Of a stretch of 22,133 nt of DNA, positions 10,744 through 22,100 are shown piece by piece. Both the position numbers and the translations under genes were made by a program. Within the stretch, counting starts at the first letter, position 1. Every line of letters starts with the position of its first letter. The notes under the pieces are model-generated. The model was given only the letters and a program-made list of their open reading frames with translations. It had not been told where the DNA came from and made no database searches. Source of the stretch: Spirogloea muscicola. Its lineage: Eukaryota; Streptophyta; Zygnematophyceae; Spirogloeales; Spirogloeaceae. The stretch is from the NCBI GenBank assembly GCA_009602725.1, contig WELB01000022.1, forward strand, positions 622,942-645,074, written 5' to 3'.

Positions 10744-10777
10744 NNNNNNNNNNCCGCGCGCGCTTGGGGCGCGCCAT
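8671..10777 (-). CDS. Borealin-like chromosomal passenger complex subunit (gapped 5' end)
   Basis: Exons 5' to 3': 10777-10754 (MARPKRAR, then an assembly gap), 10687-10370, 9988-9773, 9615-9459, 9054-8969, 8814-8671 (TGA). The visible exons total 314 residues; some may be missing in the gap. Exon 2 carries a Borealin/Nbl1 N-terminal helical region: VEARCAALRAYREEREAALR, then LLMLPRCVRAMTLRAF, comparable to the LPKALREM segment of animal Borealins. Exon 3 has TRAQAARLAAAS and AMATPAT. Exon 4 has the conserved C-terminal TPGG.RLPRFGEVLHSANGSPLG. The last exons encode VELDCDGNVITL and a helix LRSLQSHLSLLMANM. Family role: with INCENP and Survivin it directs Aurora B to centromeres and midzone. 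The basic start MAR.KR fits plant Borealin-related proteins. An in-frame ATG at 10847-10849 would add a poly-Ala leader. The exon 3 donor (9773) is least certain. Confidence 0.82.
9997..10185 (+). repeat. Dispersed repeat, copy A (inside a Borealin intron)
   Basis: Copy A shares with copy B the blocks GAATG..GCTGCTGAT, GCCAG..AGGTGCA, GGTGTTC, GTACCCC.GTGTCAGCA, GGAAGTCAGATGAGCTGA and CCCCGCTGCGCAAGCCAGAGGC, in the same order and orientation. It lies in the intron between exons 2 and 3 of the Borealin-like gene, antisense to that gene. No protein-coding content or obvious terminal inverted repeats were seen, so a non-autonomous element is likely. Confidence 0.8.
10265..10293 (-). other. tRNA T-arm-like hairpin, no complete tRNA
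   Basis: On the minus strand GCGCACAGGTTCAAATCCTGTG forms a 6-bp stem with the 7-base loop TTCAAAT, as in a tRNA T-arm with an internal B-box (GGTTCAAATCC). The following GGAGTGC has no pairing partner at the expected distance, and no anticodon or D-arm is visible. It may be a tRNA relic or SINE fragment inside the Borealin intron, or chance. Confidence 0.3.
10693..10753. other. 51-A homopolymer followed by a 10-N assembly gap
   Basis: An uninterrupted run of A covers 10693-10743 and N covers 10744-10753. On the minus strand this reads N, then T51, then CGCAG, directly before exon 2 of the Borealin-like gene. It therefore sits where the pyrimidine tract and acceptor of intron 1 should be. 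The true length of the homopolymer and of the missing sequence cannot be known from this assembly. Confidence 0.95.
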
Positions 10778-10820
10778 GGCGGCGGCGTCGGCGGCGGCGG
10801 CGGCGGCGGCGGCGGCGGGG
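10778..10820. repeat. GGC/GCC trinucleotide microsatellite
   Basis: An imperfect (GGC)n tract lies immediately upstream of the Borealin-like ATG. As minus-strand RNA it is (GCC)n in the 5' leader. If the in-frame ATG at 10847-10849 is used, it encodes a run of alanines instead. Confidence 0.85.
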
Positions 10821-11125
10821 TTGTGGAGCTCGTGGCGAGAGGTGAACATGTAGCCGTGAGCGGCCGACGGGGAGGGAGGGCGGCCAGGGCTCGCAGGCGA
10901 AGGGCGTGCAAGTAGCCGAGAGCCGCTTGCGGGGAGGGGGGGAGAAAGGTACCCTCCCGCCCCAACCGCCGAAGTAGCCGTTGGGAGACGGGCGTCTGGC
11001 CCGTCACCTGACTGCCGCCACTGACGTTGCATCACAGCGAAGCAGCTCTCCCAAAGCGGGCGATGGCTGTAAAACGGCCAGTCCCAAACGAAAGAAACCA
11101 AGTGAGTTAAGCACTTGGGGAAAAG

Positions 11126-11305
11126 GAATGTGGCTGCTGATACTGAAAGAGCGGCTGCGAAGGCCAGCCAGGTGCACACAGAAGGTGTTCGCGACGGAGA
11201 GCCGAAGGCTACGCAGACAGGGGGCTCGGAGTACCCCCGTGTCAGCAGTGGGAAGTCAGATGAGCTGAGGGGAGGAAGAGCAACCCCGCTGCGCAAGCCA
11301 GAGGC
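11126..11305 (+). repeat. Dispersed repeat, copy B
   Basis: Same family and orientation as copy A (9997-10185), with the same terminal blocks from GAATG to CCCCGCTGCGCAAGCCAGAGGC. The middle is more diverged. Copy C starts about 10 bp after its end. Confidence 0.8.
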
Positions 11306-11315
11306 TGCTGCAAGG

Positions 11316-11402
11316 GAATGCGGCTGCTAGGAGTAGAAGAGCGGCTGTAAAAGTCAGCCAGGTGCATGCTGAGGCTGTTCATGACTACATCAGCGGAGCC
11401 AC
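11316..11402 (+). repeat. Dispersed repeat, copy C (partial)
   Basis: Matches the first half of the family: GAATGCGGCTGCT, AGAGCGGCTGTAAAA, CAGCCAGGTGCATGC, and then GTTCATGACTACAT.AGCGGAGCCAC, shared closely with copy A. It is truncated after the GGAGCCAC block and is tandem to copy B. Confidence 0.75.
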
Positions 11403-12144
11403 TGGGTGCTGTGCCAGGAGGATTGGTCTGTCAAGCGCTAGGCTGCGGGACCAGCATCTTGTGCGCAGGTTCGAATTGAGAATGTGCAAGCCAGCTCAAG
11501 CACTAGGCGCAGATAAGTCAACATGAAAGAAATCATGTTTGACCAAGGTCAAACTTGAATTCTCAGTTGTTCACATATTACTTTTCCAGCTTCTGGCAGC
11601 TCTATAAGCAAGATAGTCACTTTTCTGCCATGCATTTCTCCATTGCGTATACTGCTCAGGACGATGAAAAGGTACATACACTCTTCCATTACAGGGCGAT
11701 GGCTATAACTTGCCAGCCCATAAGAAAAGTGGAATGGTCTCCTCCATTCTGGCAGCCGCCTGGTCGTCGACCTCTTGTCAACCCCTAATGAGCTGCCCAT
11801 TCCTGGCCCCCAGCCTTCTGGGATGCCTTCTCATCCAGCAGTACGTTGACACTACCTGTCAGAATTTCTATCCAAGAGTATCTGAACCTGCACCTCACGC
11901 TGTTCACGATCTGCTGATGCAGCATCTCATATCGCGTAGCTCTCTTGACTTGGCTAGGTGAGCAGTAATCTAACTTCCTACTCGGCAGGCCGATCTGATG
12001 CTGCATCATTGCCATTTCTTGCACCACACATTCTGTCTAGGCCCCCTTAGTCTTACGCATGGTAATCATAGTTACGACCAGCTCTGCGACCTTGTTCCCA
12101 GGGGCGTGTGTGCGCTTTAATTCCTTTGTTGCTGTCAGCACAAC

Positions 12145-12293
12145 CTGGGCAGTTGCCTTGCCTTCACCATCAACTGCTCTGCTTCCAAGTTCTCAGTTAG
12201 GAACTGCCTTTTCAACCTTGAGATTGATATACTCAGAAGCCTTTTGTCAAACACCAGGAGTGCGGCAGAAGCGGCAGCAACAAGGGCACATAG
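12145..12293 (-). other. Exon-like segment, hydrophobic then basic; unassigned
   Basis: An open stretch of 49 codons lies between acceptor AAATAG and donor CCCAG/GTTGTG. It begins LCALVAAASAALLVF (membrane-segment-like), continues DKRLL, and ends with a charged helix-like stretch (FLTENLEAEQLMVKARQLP). No family is recognised. Its start phase (0) does not fit directly onto the other exon-like segment at 12829-13022, so if both are real an exon is missing between them. Confidence 0.2.
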
Positions 12294-12828
12294 CTATTTG
12301 AGACTATTGAAAAGCCGTGGAGGCTTTCAAAGCTAATTTGCAGCCTGCATGGGCTTCTTTTAAAGAACGATGACATCAATCAATCCTTGCGCTTGCTCCA
12401 TACAACCACTCCAGCAGTGCTTTCTTATAACTTGAGCATTGTGAAAATTAACCCAAACCCATGCTGCAGGACACAGATCACTGTCGATGGCCCCACCTCT
12501 ACTTTCAATCCCGCATGACGAGTGTGACAGACACTCCAACTCACAAAGCTAGTTCCCATCTCACAAACTCTGTCATTATCTGTCCATGATCCAGGGGCTT
12601 GCACTTGCTGCTAGGTGACAAGTATAATTCTCGAAACTATGATCTAGAACGGCCGCATCCACCGTGTATAGGAGTGACCTAGTGGTGGTCTTGGCAACCG
12701 GAGGCTGGGACTTGCGATGGTGTGGCTACGCCATGGCTCAAGCCAGTAGGAGGAGATCAGCAAGACTTGCTCATATTTCAAGGCTCAGAGTCTGCAGTTA
12801 AGACAATACCCCCCCCACTTGGACTCAC

Positions 12829-13022
12829 AGTGTGAGGCTCCAGCCAAACTGCGAAGCCACGGAGGCCAAGACAGCTCCGGCAGTCAGCACGTCAACACGC
12901 GCATCGGGACCAGGCGGACGCAGCTGGGCCCACTGGGCCAGCCGCACGGTTGCCACCGAGCAGCCGGCAGCATGGTCAGGCTGCGGCGGGCGCAGCTTGG
13001 TGGGTGCGCCTCCATCTGCCAT
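12829..13022 (-). other. Possible first exon of an unrecognised gene, or PRP40 3' UTR
   Basis: A GC-rich minus-strand frame starts at ATG in GCCATGG and runs 64 codons (MADGGAPTKLRPPQPDH, then VDVLTAGAVLASVASQFG) to a consensus donor ACACT/GTGAGTCC. It begins only 118 bases beyond the PRP40 stop on the same strand. It could therefore equally be PRP40 3' UTR sequence. No family is recognised. Confidence 0.25.
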
Positions 13023-13139
13023 GGCGTGGCGTGACGTCTCCCTCTCTCCGGTCGTTGGCCCGGGAGAGGGGCCGCTGCCTTACCCGCCTTACCCGAGCTT
13101 ACCCCTCCTTATGAAGCCGCCGCTGCCGCCGCAGCCGCC

Positions 13140-16100
13140 TCATGGGATCTCCCCGTCTTCGGCGAACACCTCGCCCTCCTCCACCTCCGCCTCCTCAGCA
13201 GCCGCCGCGCCCGCCGCCTCCACCTTCGCTCCGTTGTGGTAGCCCTCCTCCCCAGGCTCAGCGTGCTGCTCATCCACGCATACCACAGCCCCTTAGCTCC
13301 TCTCGAAACCCAGATGACAGACACATGCATGCACAGATGATCTAGTGATCGCGTTCATGCAGTCTATATTCACGGATGCACACAGACTTGTGAGAGTCTC
13401 TGAGAAGGTAAGGCTTTGAACTCAGAGTCTGGTGTCACACTGCCCGCACCTTTCTGGACTTCTTGCGGTCGCTGCTGCGGTGGTTGTGCTTGCGCGGCTT
13501 CCTGCCGTCCTCGCCGTCCTCGGAGTCATCGGCCTCCTCGTCATCCCTCGCGTGCCGCTTGCGCAGCCTCTTCTCCTCCCGCCGCTCCTTCTCCTTGTCC
13601 TTGCCCTTGTCGCCCTCCCGGTCCTTGTCCTTGTCCCGGTGCTCCTTGTGCTCCCGCTCCTTGTCCCGCTTCCGCTCCTCTCCTTTCCCGCCCTCCGCGT
13701 CCTTCTTCGCCTTGTCCTTCTCACCGACCTTCTCCTTCTCGCGCTTCTTCTCCTTGTCCTTGTCTTTGCGCTCCTTCTCCTTCTTGGACTGAAGTGTGGC
13801 AACCGGCAACCGGCAACCACGGAGCCTCAGATAGCAGCAAGTTCAACCCCACTACAAATTGCTTCCCCTCACCTTATTGACACTTTCTCAAGGAGGAGCC
13901 CAAATCAACAGAGAATGCTGCAATGAAGGGTTTTCAGTCATTTTCAATCATCCAGGATAATTCAGCGGAAGTTTCACAATCAAGACTATGGAGCTGGATC
14001 ACGCACCTCCCGGTCCTTCTCCTTAGCCTTCTCCTTCTCCTTCTCCTTCGCCCGCTCTTCCCGCTCCCTCTCCTTCTCTCGCTCCTTCTCCTTCTCTCGC
14101 TCCTTCTCCTTCTCCTTCTCCCGCTTGCGCTCCTTCTCCTTGGCCTTCGCCTGAAGGTGTGCCAGGTGTTCTTGAAATACCTTCAGACGCTCGGCCTCGT
14201 CCGTGAAGGCCCTGAAAGGCACGATAAAGGCAAAAGCCATGTCAGAGAAGTGGGACTACGGCTTTCACTGAAAGTCCTGGACTGAATGAATTTAGATACC
14301 TAGATCTATCATGGGTGTGACATTGTACCTAGGAGTCTAACACACCCCTTGACTTGCCATGCCAGACATCTTGAACAACTCAGTCCTCTGCATCTGTGTC
14401 CTTCATAATCTTAAGATGTTGCATGATGATGATTGTACACTCACGTATATTCAGGAGCATCTGCAAGGGCCACCTGTGCGTCCTCCCACGTGGACGTGGC
14501 GGTAACACTCTGTCACAGGCAAGGCTCCCCCAGCCCATGAGCATTGATGTGATGAGGGCTAGTGAATTGCATCCAACATGTGTACACAATATGCTTCTCA
14601 CCTCACTGATCGAGAAGTTTCAATCTATCAGCCTATAACAATAAGTGTCAAGATCACCCACTGAAAGCCATTGCAGCAGTCTGTCAGTAACAACCTTGGT
14701 CTCGTGAAGCAGCTCAGCGAAGTCCTCAGCTATGCGCCGCTTCCTCTTGGCCTCCTTCTCCTCCTTCTCCTTGGCTCGCTCCACGAAGTCGCCGAAGACA
14801 AGCTGCTCTCAAGGCCCAACCACAGTATACCCCAAGTCCAACTTGAGGACACATCACGTCGTCATAAAGAAGGACCCAAAAATCAGCAGGTATACCATCA
14901 TCATCTCAAGTACGTCCACGAAGGAGTCGGCATGGCCCACCACATAATGACAACCCAAAGAGCCAACACTTTGCAGCAACAACACTTGCAGAGTTTCTCC
15001 TCGTACATGCAAAGTCTGGGCAAGCCCACCCTGCAGCATGCAAGTTATAAGGGGCTGACCTTCAAGTTGGCTGCTGACACCTCTTCCAGATCGCCTGCCT
15101 CCTTCACGGCATCCCTGAACTCGTCAAAAGACGAAATAGGCGTGACCACCACCTGCAGACAAAAGGTCGAAGCAGAGGCTGGGAGTTATTCTGAGATGTC
15201 AATTCCACCAGAGCATCGCTACTAACCATGACAGCAGCAGTCATAGTCAGATCACAGCACTGAAGCTTGGAGCGTGGACGAGAGGAACACAAGCATGTGC
15301 TGGATGCTAACAAGCTCTACCGCAGCAAGTCACCTTGGCGGCTTTCATCACTTCCTTCACCTTCGCCTTGTCGTCTTGGTACTGCAGGTGTCACAAGCCC
15401 ACAAGCATACGGAGCAACAGCTGAGAGAGAGGAAGTCAAGAGTAGGTAATGGAAAGAAGGAATCAGCCATTGGCTCCTAATCTTTTAAGACAAAGGGTCA
15501 GGTACTACTGCTAATTGCTACTAGTGGATGACAGTTCAGCAATCACCTGCTTCTCCAGCTCCTCAATAACATCTTCAAACAGCTCCTTGGGAGTAGACCC
15601 ACTGGCGTTTCCAGCGACGGCCTCATAGGCGGGCATTTCCTTGACCTTCCACAGTGAACGAAGCCAGCAAAGGGGGCACACTTACAATGAAAAATTTGGA
15701 TAACTGAATGTAGCCTGCCCAGCCATGTGCTTCTGGTGAGAGCATCTAGACAACGAGGTATAGCCTGCCAGGCCTTGTGCTAAGTAAGATCCGCTGCCCT
15801 TTGCTAAGGTCTATGTTCTTGATCAGCACCGGTCTTGTGCAGATAGCAGCAAGTGGCAAGCAGGTGCAGCTTGTAGGTGTGGATGATGAAGGCTCTCAGG
15901 TCAGACACAAATGATAAAATGACTGCTGGCTGAAGGTCTGTGTACCTTGGCAAGGTAGTCGCGCCAGCGCGTGCGCACGTGCAACTCCCCTGAGGCCCTG
16001 TCCTCAGCCAGCACCTTGCGAAACTCGTCTCGGTTCTTCCTCTCCTTCCTCCGAAGCGCTTCCTGCTCAACAAAGCAACCATGAATTACTACTTTAAAGG

Positions 16101-19100
16101 AGGAGTCCTACACCCGACACCAACTTGCATATGACCCCTTTACCAGCCTCCACTACACCACCATTTGAGCTAACTACATGAAGGTTATCTGCTTTCAGAT
16201 AAAGCTTATGTGTTTTACACTATCCAACAATCTGCCTCAGACAGCTAAAACTGCAAGACTTTGAGCTTCTTCCTTAAGTACAATAGGCAGTACCATGCAA
16301 AATTGGACTTCCACTTCACCACATTTCACTAATTTTGAACTTGGATACCAACCTTGGCAATTTGCTTCTCTTCCTCCTCCCTCTTTTCCAAGTCCCGTAT
16401 GTACTCCTAGATCAAGAAGCCACTCAAGAGATTGCAGGTCAATCAAGGCCAACTAGTAAGTGCAGCTTCCAAGAAGTGCTTGCCATACAAAGCCTCATCA
16501 AATAGCTACCTACATGAAATGTACACCTTCCATATGACTAGTGAAAAGGAGCCCTCAGGTACTAAGCAGAAATAGTCCACACATGCTCTCTGTGGAGCTT
16601 GTCAGGTCTCAAAGATTGCTACATCACAGGGCTCCTGCCCTGCTTTGACTGTCAGCTCAACAAGGGTACAGCCCTGCGATAAGACCCGCCTGTAAAATTC
16701 TAGATTATGTATGATCTTGTAGCTAACATACATTTGGTGTACACACCTTCACCAGGAGCGCAACAAGCCTAAAAGCGATAATACTTCTTGCAGCTGCAGG
16801 GACTAGTCTTATGTCAGTCCTGTACCTGGAAGACCTCCAAGCGATCAATCTTGTCAAGGCGGGCACAGCGCTCGTCATCCTCAAGCCTGTCCTGCACCTT
16901 GCGCCACTGCGTATTGACCTGCAGGTTGCAAGCTCAGTTGAAATGAGTCTGTGCCAGCAAAGCTCTGCTTCCTATTCATGTCAGTAACCAACAGTGTCAA
17001 AGCCAACCCGATAAGCTCTTCCTGCTTTCCAACATGCTCTGACAGTTCAAGAATGACTAAGCACACATTGCCACATCAACACTTCCCAGTCCGCCCCTGA
17101 ATTAATTCACACCTTCACGAAGTCGCATGTCTCCAAAAATGCTCGGTACTCAGCCTGGTTGTGCTTGCGGTCCTCCCGCGCCCTGTCCTTCTCCTGCATT
17201 ACATGGTCAATAGAACGATGGGTAAGCTCAGTGGGCAAGTCACCTACCTTGAGACTCAGGAATTTCACCAAGTGCGACTCAGTGCTTGATACAGCAGACA
17301 CAATCTCTTTCACATTGACCTTGAGCTGGACTGAATCTTATAACCAAGCCCTGAAGCCCTCTGCTCCCAGGTATTTGATCAACGATGCAGAATCAAAGGA
17401 TCAAATAAAGGCTGTAACCTCCAAGTGCAGCATACTGGCAAGTAAATCTCAATTCAGGAGACCTGATGCCAGCTCTCCTCAGGTTACCTTGCGCTCGAGG
17501 TCCACAAGATAGTCCTCGTAGAGTTCCTCACGGTCCCTCTCCTTCTCCACAGCTTGGCACCTCGGATCGTTCTCGAAGAGAGCTTGAGCTTTGCTGCAAC
17601 AATCAGTAGCCTAGACATGAGTACCATTGCATGCTTTTAGGAACATAGCTCATAAGAAACTTCATGATGCGGCCAAAGTGCGATGTGCGTCTACATATGC
17701 TTGCCACAGGCCTTTGCAATGACAATGTAGTGCTATACCTCCAGCGCATACTTGACGTCAAGGCCTTTGACTCCTGTTCACATTGCCAAGATCGATATTG
17801 CAACCTCAGAGCCTGTGATAACTGACAAGCTGACCACTGCATCCTACCATGCATTCTTGCCTAGGCGTGTCAAAGGAGGACAAAGGACAAAGATTTTCAA
17901 TAGCTTCACAAGAGGCACTAGCTCTGCAGCCATCTTGCACAAAGGAGAGATGATCGATGCTGAAGTGCAGAGTTGACAATTTCAAAGCAGAAAGGCTAAG
18001 TGCTATCAATGTTGTTATAGATATATCTGCATCATGACAGGCACAGATGTGACATACAGAAAGCATGGCCAAAAATTCCTCCCTGCTCCGCTTCACCTTC
18101 AACCTCTTCTCCTCCACCTCCTGCTTCTTCCTTTGTGCTATATACTGTGTCAATGAGAACCAGAGTTAGCAGCACCCTGACAAACATTAATAAAGGACAG
18201 GCGCATTGCAAGTACATAGTAGGTAAGCCTCTTGCCTAGTCCCTTTGTACAGACTATCAGGAACGTGACAGCGTGCCCACTTCTGGTGCTGTGCTCAAAA
18301 CGTTTTGACGAACATGAGCCCAAGAAACATTCAGCTGTACAGAGTGCAAAGAGACAAAACTTGCTGTCGTCAGCAGAATAACGTCTATATGCTCATGCCT
18401 ACCTCATTGAATGCTTGCTTCCTCTCACCAAGGGTCTTCAGCGCAGAGTAGCGCTTGTCGTTTGCTATCTGCCTCATTGTCTGCAGAATCAGCAAAGCCA
18501 GAAGTAACTGATTCTCAGTTACTGAGCTACAGCCCAGACTATTCTTGTGGTGAAGATTATAAAGTGAACCTCTTGTACAAACATGTGGCCTGCTTGCTCC
18601 TTGCACGTCCTTTTCAGTCACAAGCGTTATGTCCTCATATGGAGTCCGACCCACATTTACTATCAGCAAAGAGGACAAACGATATGACTTACCTGATCCC
18701 AAGTGGCATCTGACCCAACATGATGTGCTTCCAGCAGCTCCTTGAAGCTGTTCTTTGCCTCCTGATGAGAAAGGACCAGAGAACAGGCTGTTACCTAGCC
18801 GTCACGCATGTCATTGCAACGAGGAACTGAGCTTTGCAACAAATGCTGCAGGCAGAGCCACGCTGATTTGGTGGCTGCATAGATTCTGGCAACAAAAAGT
18901 TGCAGAGGACGCTCACCTTGACCGGAAAGCCATGTGACGCCAACCTTCTAGATTTCATCCTTAAGCACAAGGACCACGCATCGAATAACCAGGCAGGCAC
19001 TGAGCAGGAGTGATACCTGCTTAGTTGCAAAGGTGAGAGGCTCAGGAGCGGCCGGTTTCTCCTGCTTTGACACAGCGGGTGACACGTTGATCTTGCCTGC

Positions 19101-22100
19101 TGTCACCATGCCTTTCTTGGCCTCCTGCAGCTCGTCACACATGGCGTGCACCACATTACACTTCCCCCTACTAGCTTGTGCCTTCTATGCACACACATCG
19201 CATCTGAGTCAGCATATTTTGTGCTGTAGACAGACTGTAGAGCACTGCACTACATTGCGGGTATGCTCCTTAGCAAGCAATATCATGCCAGACATTGGGA
19301 TTTCTTCCTTTCACTGGCCATGCTACGCTAATCACCAAAGACCACCTCAGATCCGAAGGCATGTGCCAGCCATACAACTCCAACGTAATAAGTATAAAGT
19401 GGGTTCCTAGAACCAGGTGAGATACATATTACGTAAGCAAGCTGGAGCTAGCGGAAGCTACCAACCTCAAGATCACCGCCTGACACCATGCCATTGACTG
19501 GCTCTGCCTTGGGTGACATCAATCTGCAAAAAGAATCTAACAACTCAAAATGCATCTCGCACACAGCAGGTCTTTCTAAGGACTCCTAGCAAGGCAAGCA
19601 GGCAATACAATTCTGAGCTGAGCTATCCAGCCCTGAACATCATGCTAACCAGGCGAGCTCAGCAACTTATGGCATACTGCACACAATAAGCACGGATCTA
19701 TCAGCTGCATCTGAAGAGCCAACGATAGCCTGAGCCAGTCTGCAAGCCGCAGCAAGGACTGTGCTCACGGAGAGGCTGCTTCAACTGGCTTATCCACCAC
19801 AGCCTCCACCTTGCTCTGCGGCGCAGCTGGCGCGGCTGCGAGCAAGGATGCACTCATGGCAGCCGACGGCATGCTGACAGCTGGCGTCGCGGTCGTAAGT
19901 GGAGCTGGTGCACCTGCAGCTGGAGCAGGCAATACCCCCTTCTCCTGCTGCATCCGTGCACCATGCCAAAAGGATGCTCAGTTCGAAATATTTAATAAAG
20001 CCATGATAAATTTTGCTATACGGCTAGAGGACTGAAAGCTGTTGCCACATCGCAAGAGCGACTGAGAAGGGTTTTTAGTTTCAATAGGGTACCTGTGACG
20101 GTGCTGACACTTAAAAGCAATTCTGTGCTTGTCATTTATGCAAAATCCAAGTCTTTAAGTGTACCCTACAGAGTGGGAATGCGCAAGATAGAAGAAGTGC
20201 CTTGCCAAGGCACACCAATCCCTCAACTGGCAAGCTCATGTGGCACGATCAGCGGCAATGAGACCAGGCTCAAAATAAGCCCACAAACAGACTTATTGCA
20301 AAGAGCTTGGGAACATGGGACAGAGCCGGACCTTCATCTCGTCAGGCATTGTCCACTTGGACTGCTTGGTGACCTTGTTATAGTAGTATCTGCCACAGAT
20401 GCAACACGATAGGAAGGTGCGTATCAATAATTTGTATCTATCCCATGGACACACGCCACTCCATCGCAAAATGTTTCACAATTTCTCATCTGTGGTCATG
20501 TTGCACTCTGGCTTTGTGCAGGCTGCTGTATGGCTATGCAAGCATTGTGCAGCTGTGCAGGTAGGAGGTCTGTACTTGCGACCATCCGGCGTTGTGAATT
20601 CTTTCCAGATTGCAGATGCATCCGCGCGCTGCCCAGCCAGAGCTTCCATGATGTTAATAGAGTGCAACAATGATCAGCAAGCACATCCTTAAGTGCAAGG
20701 CAGACAGCTACCTTCTGCTCAGGTCACAAACAACACCATCTGAGAGAGGACAACTGAAAGCAGGACTTGCTTGTTCATAAGCCTTGCCGATCTTGCAGAA
20801 CGTGTGCACATAGAGCCGCCAGCAAGCCAACTAGTCATGCCAAGAGCTCAAATTATGTAGGCTAATGGCTGGGGCGCGAGTGTCAACCTCCTGAGCGGTC
20901 ATCATCTCTGGCGGCTTCTCCCAGCTTGACTGCCGTGTCCGCCGATTGTAATAATACCTTCAAAGCCGCATACATTCTGTCAGTGCACAACTTCGGCGAA
21001 CAGCAAATCGATTTCGAGGCTAGGAAGCTGGTCAGAAGCATACAGGGTCAAGGGCTGCACCGGATGGCCATTAGCGTTAGTGTATGCCTGCTACATAAGT
21101 CCAAGATATATCTGACCAAGATGACAGATTCATTCTGACAAAGACATGGCCGCTTTGACACACAGAAATCTTTCCCTTGTTCAGATAGAATGGACTGCAA
21201 ATGGGACGACTTAAAGGCACTATAAGTGGGCACAATATGTGCCCAAGGCAAGAGATAGTCATGATCATTTGGCTTTGGAGCGCAGCGGTCGGGAGGAAAC
21301 TTTACTTGCGCCCGTCCTGCGCCGTAGCCTCCTGCCAGTCGCTGCCAGATGGCGCGTCCCCGGCGGCCTGCCAGGTATTACGAGCACGCCACGGAACCGG
21401 ATTAAGCCACAACAAACAAAACAAGACTATAAAGACCTGAGGCGGCATCTGTGTGCTGTGTGGCGACAGTGCAGGCTCGCAGCAACCGGTGTTGATCCAG
21501 TGGCAACAAGTGTAACAGCTGTCGGTGGCGAATTACACGATCTAACAAACTACTATATTGGGTAGTTGGACTGTGATCTCTGACAAAGCAACTAGCTGCA
21601 TGAGCAGCAGCTCCAACAACACAAAGCCCTCCAACCCAATTAAGATGAGTGGTGCGAGCAGGGTAACCAAAAAGCGCAGAAGCTCTTGCAGAGAGCCACT
21701 TACCGCCTGGTTGGGGTCCACCGCTGGGGCAGCAGCTGCCGCTGGGGCGCCGTAGCCGTATGGCGCAGCCTGCGGCGCTGGGAAGCTCCCGTACTGCGGC
21801 GGCCGGTAGGCGGCGCCGGGGGCCTGCCCGTACTGCCCACGTCGCACGAGCAGGCGGGAGGTAAGTAAGCTCTGTAGTAGTTATCAATCATATTAATGAT
21901 ATAATCAGTAATAATAGTAATCAGTAAACAGTAATCGACATTAATGCTGCCGAGAGCTAGCGGCGGGGGCTCTCACGGCGGCGTACGCGCCGGCCGGGCC
22001 GGCGCCCATCCCCGGCGGCAGGTAGGCGGCGGCGGCGGTGGCGGCGGCGAGCGGCGGCTGCTGGTACGGCTGCGGCTGCGGCGACGGCGCGTACGCCTGC

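Larger units (their letters stand above)
10821..13139. other. Intergenic region upstream of the Borealin-like gene
   Basis: No recognisable gene was found. The left part holds the Borealin promoter and leader, then repeat copies B and C with related fragments at 11060-11095 and 11694-11735. The right end must hold the PRP40 3' UTR. Weak minus-strand exon-like signals occur at 12145-12293 and 12829-13022. A run of nine C lies near 12809-12817. Confidence 0.5.

Noticed and set aside
10256-11296. A 346-codon minus-strand frame containing a poly-Phe run across the gap
   Set aside because: It merges the Borealin leader, N bases, the T51 tract and repeat sequence. Only the segment from 10687 to 10370 has family character, and it starts right after a splice acceptor.
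11460-11485. GGTTCGAATT as a possible tRNA T-arm
   Set aside because: The flanking bases do not form a 5-bp stem, and no acceptor or anticodon arms are visible.
12045-12235. Minus-strand frame reading SEYINLKV, resembling the start of a SUMO/ubiquitin-like fold
   Set aside because: The similarity covers only a few residues, an in-frame stop follows shortly, and the rest does not match SUMO.
13416-13926. Leu- and Pro-rich plus-strand frames suggesting membrane or mucin-like proteins
   Set aside because: They are reverse reads of the purine-rich codons of the PRP40 K/E/R tail.
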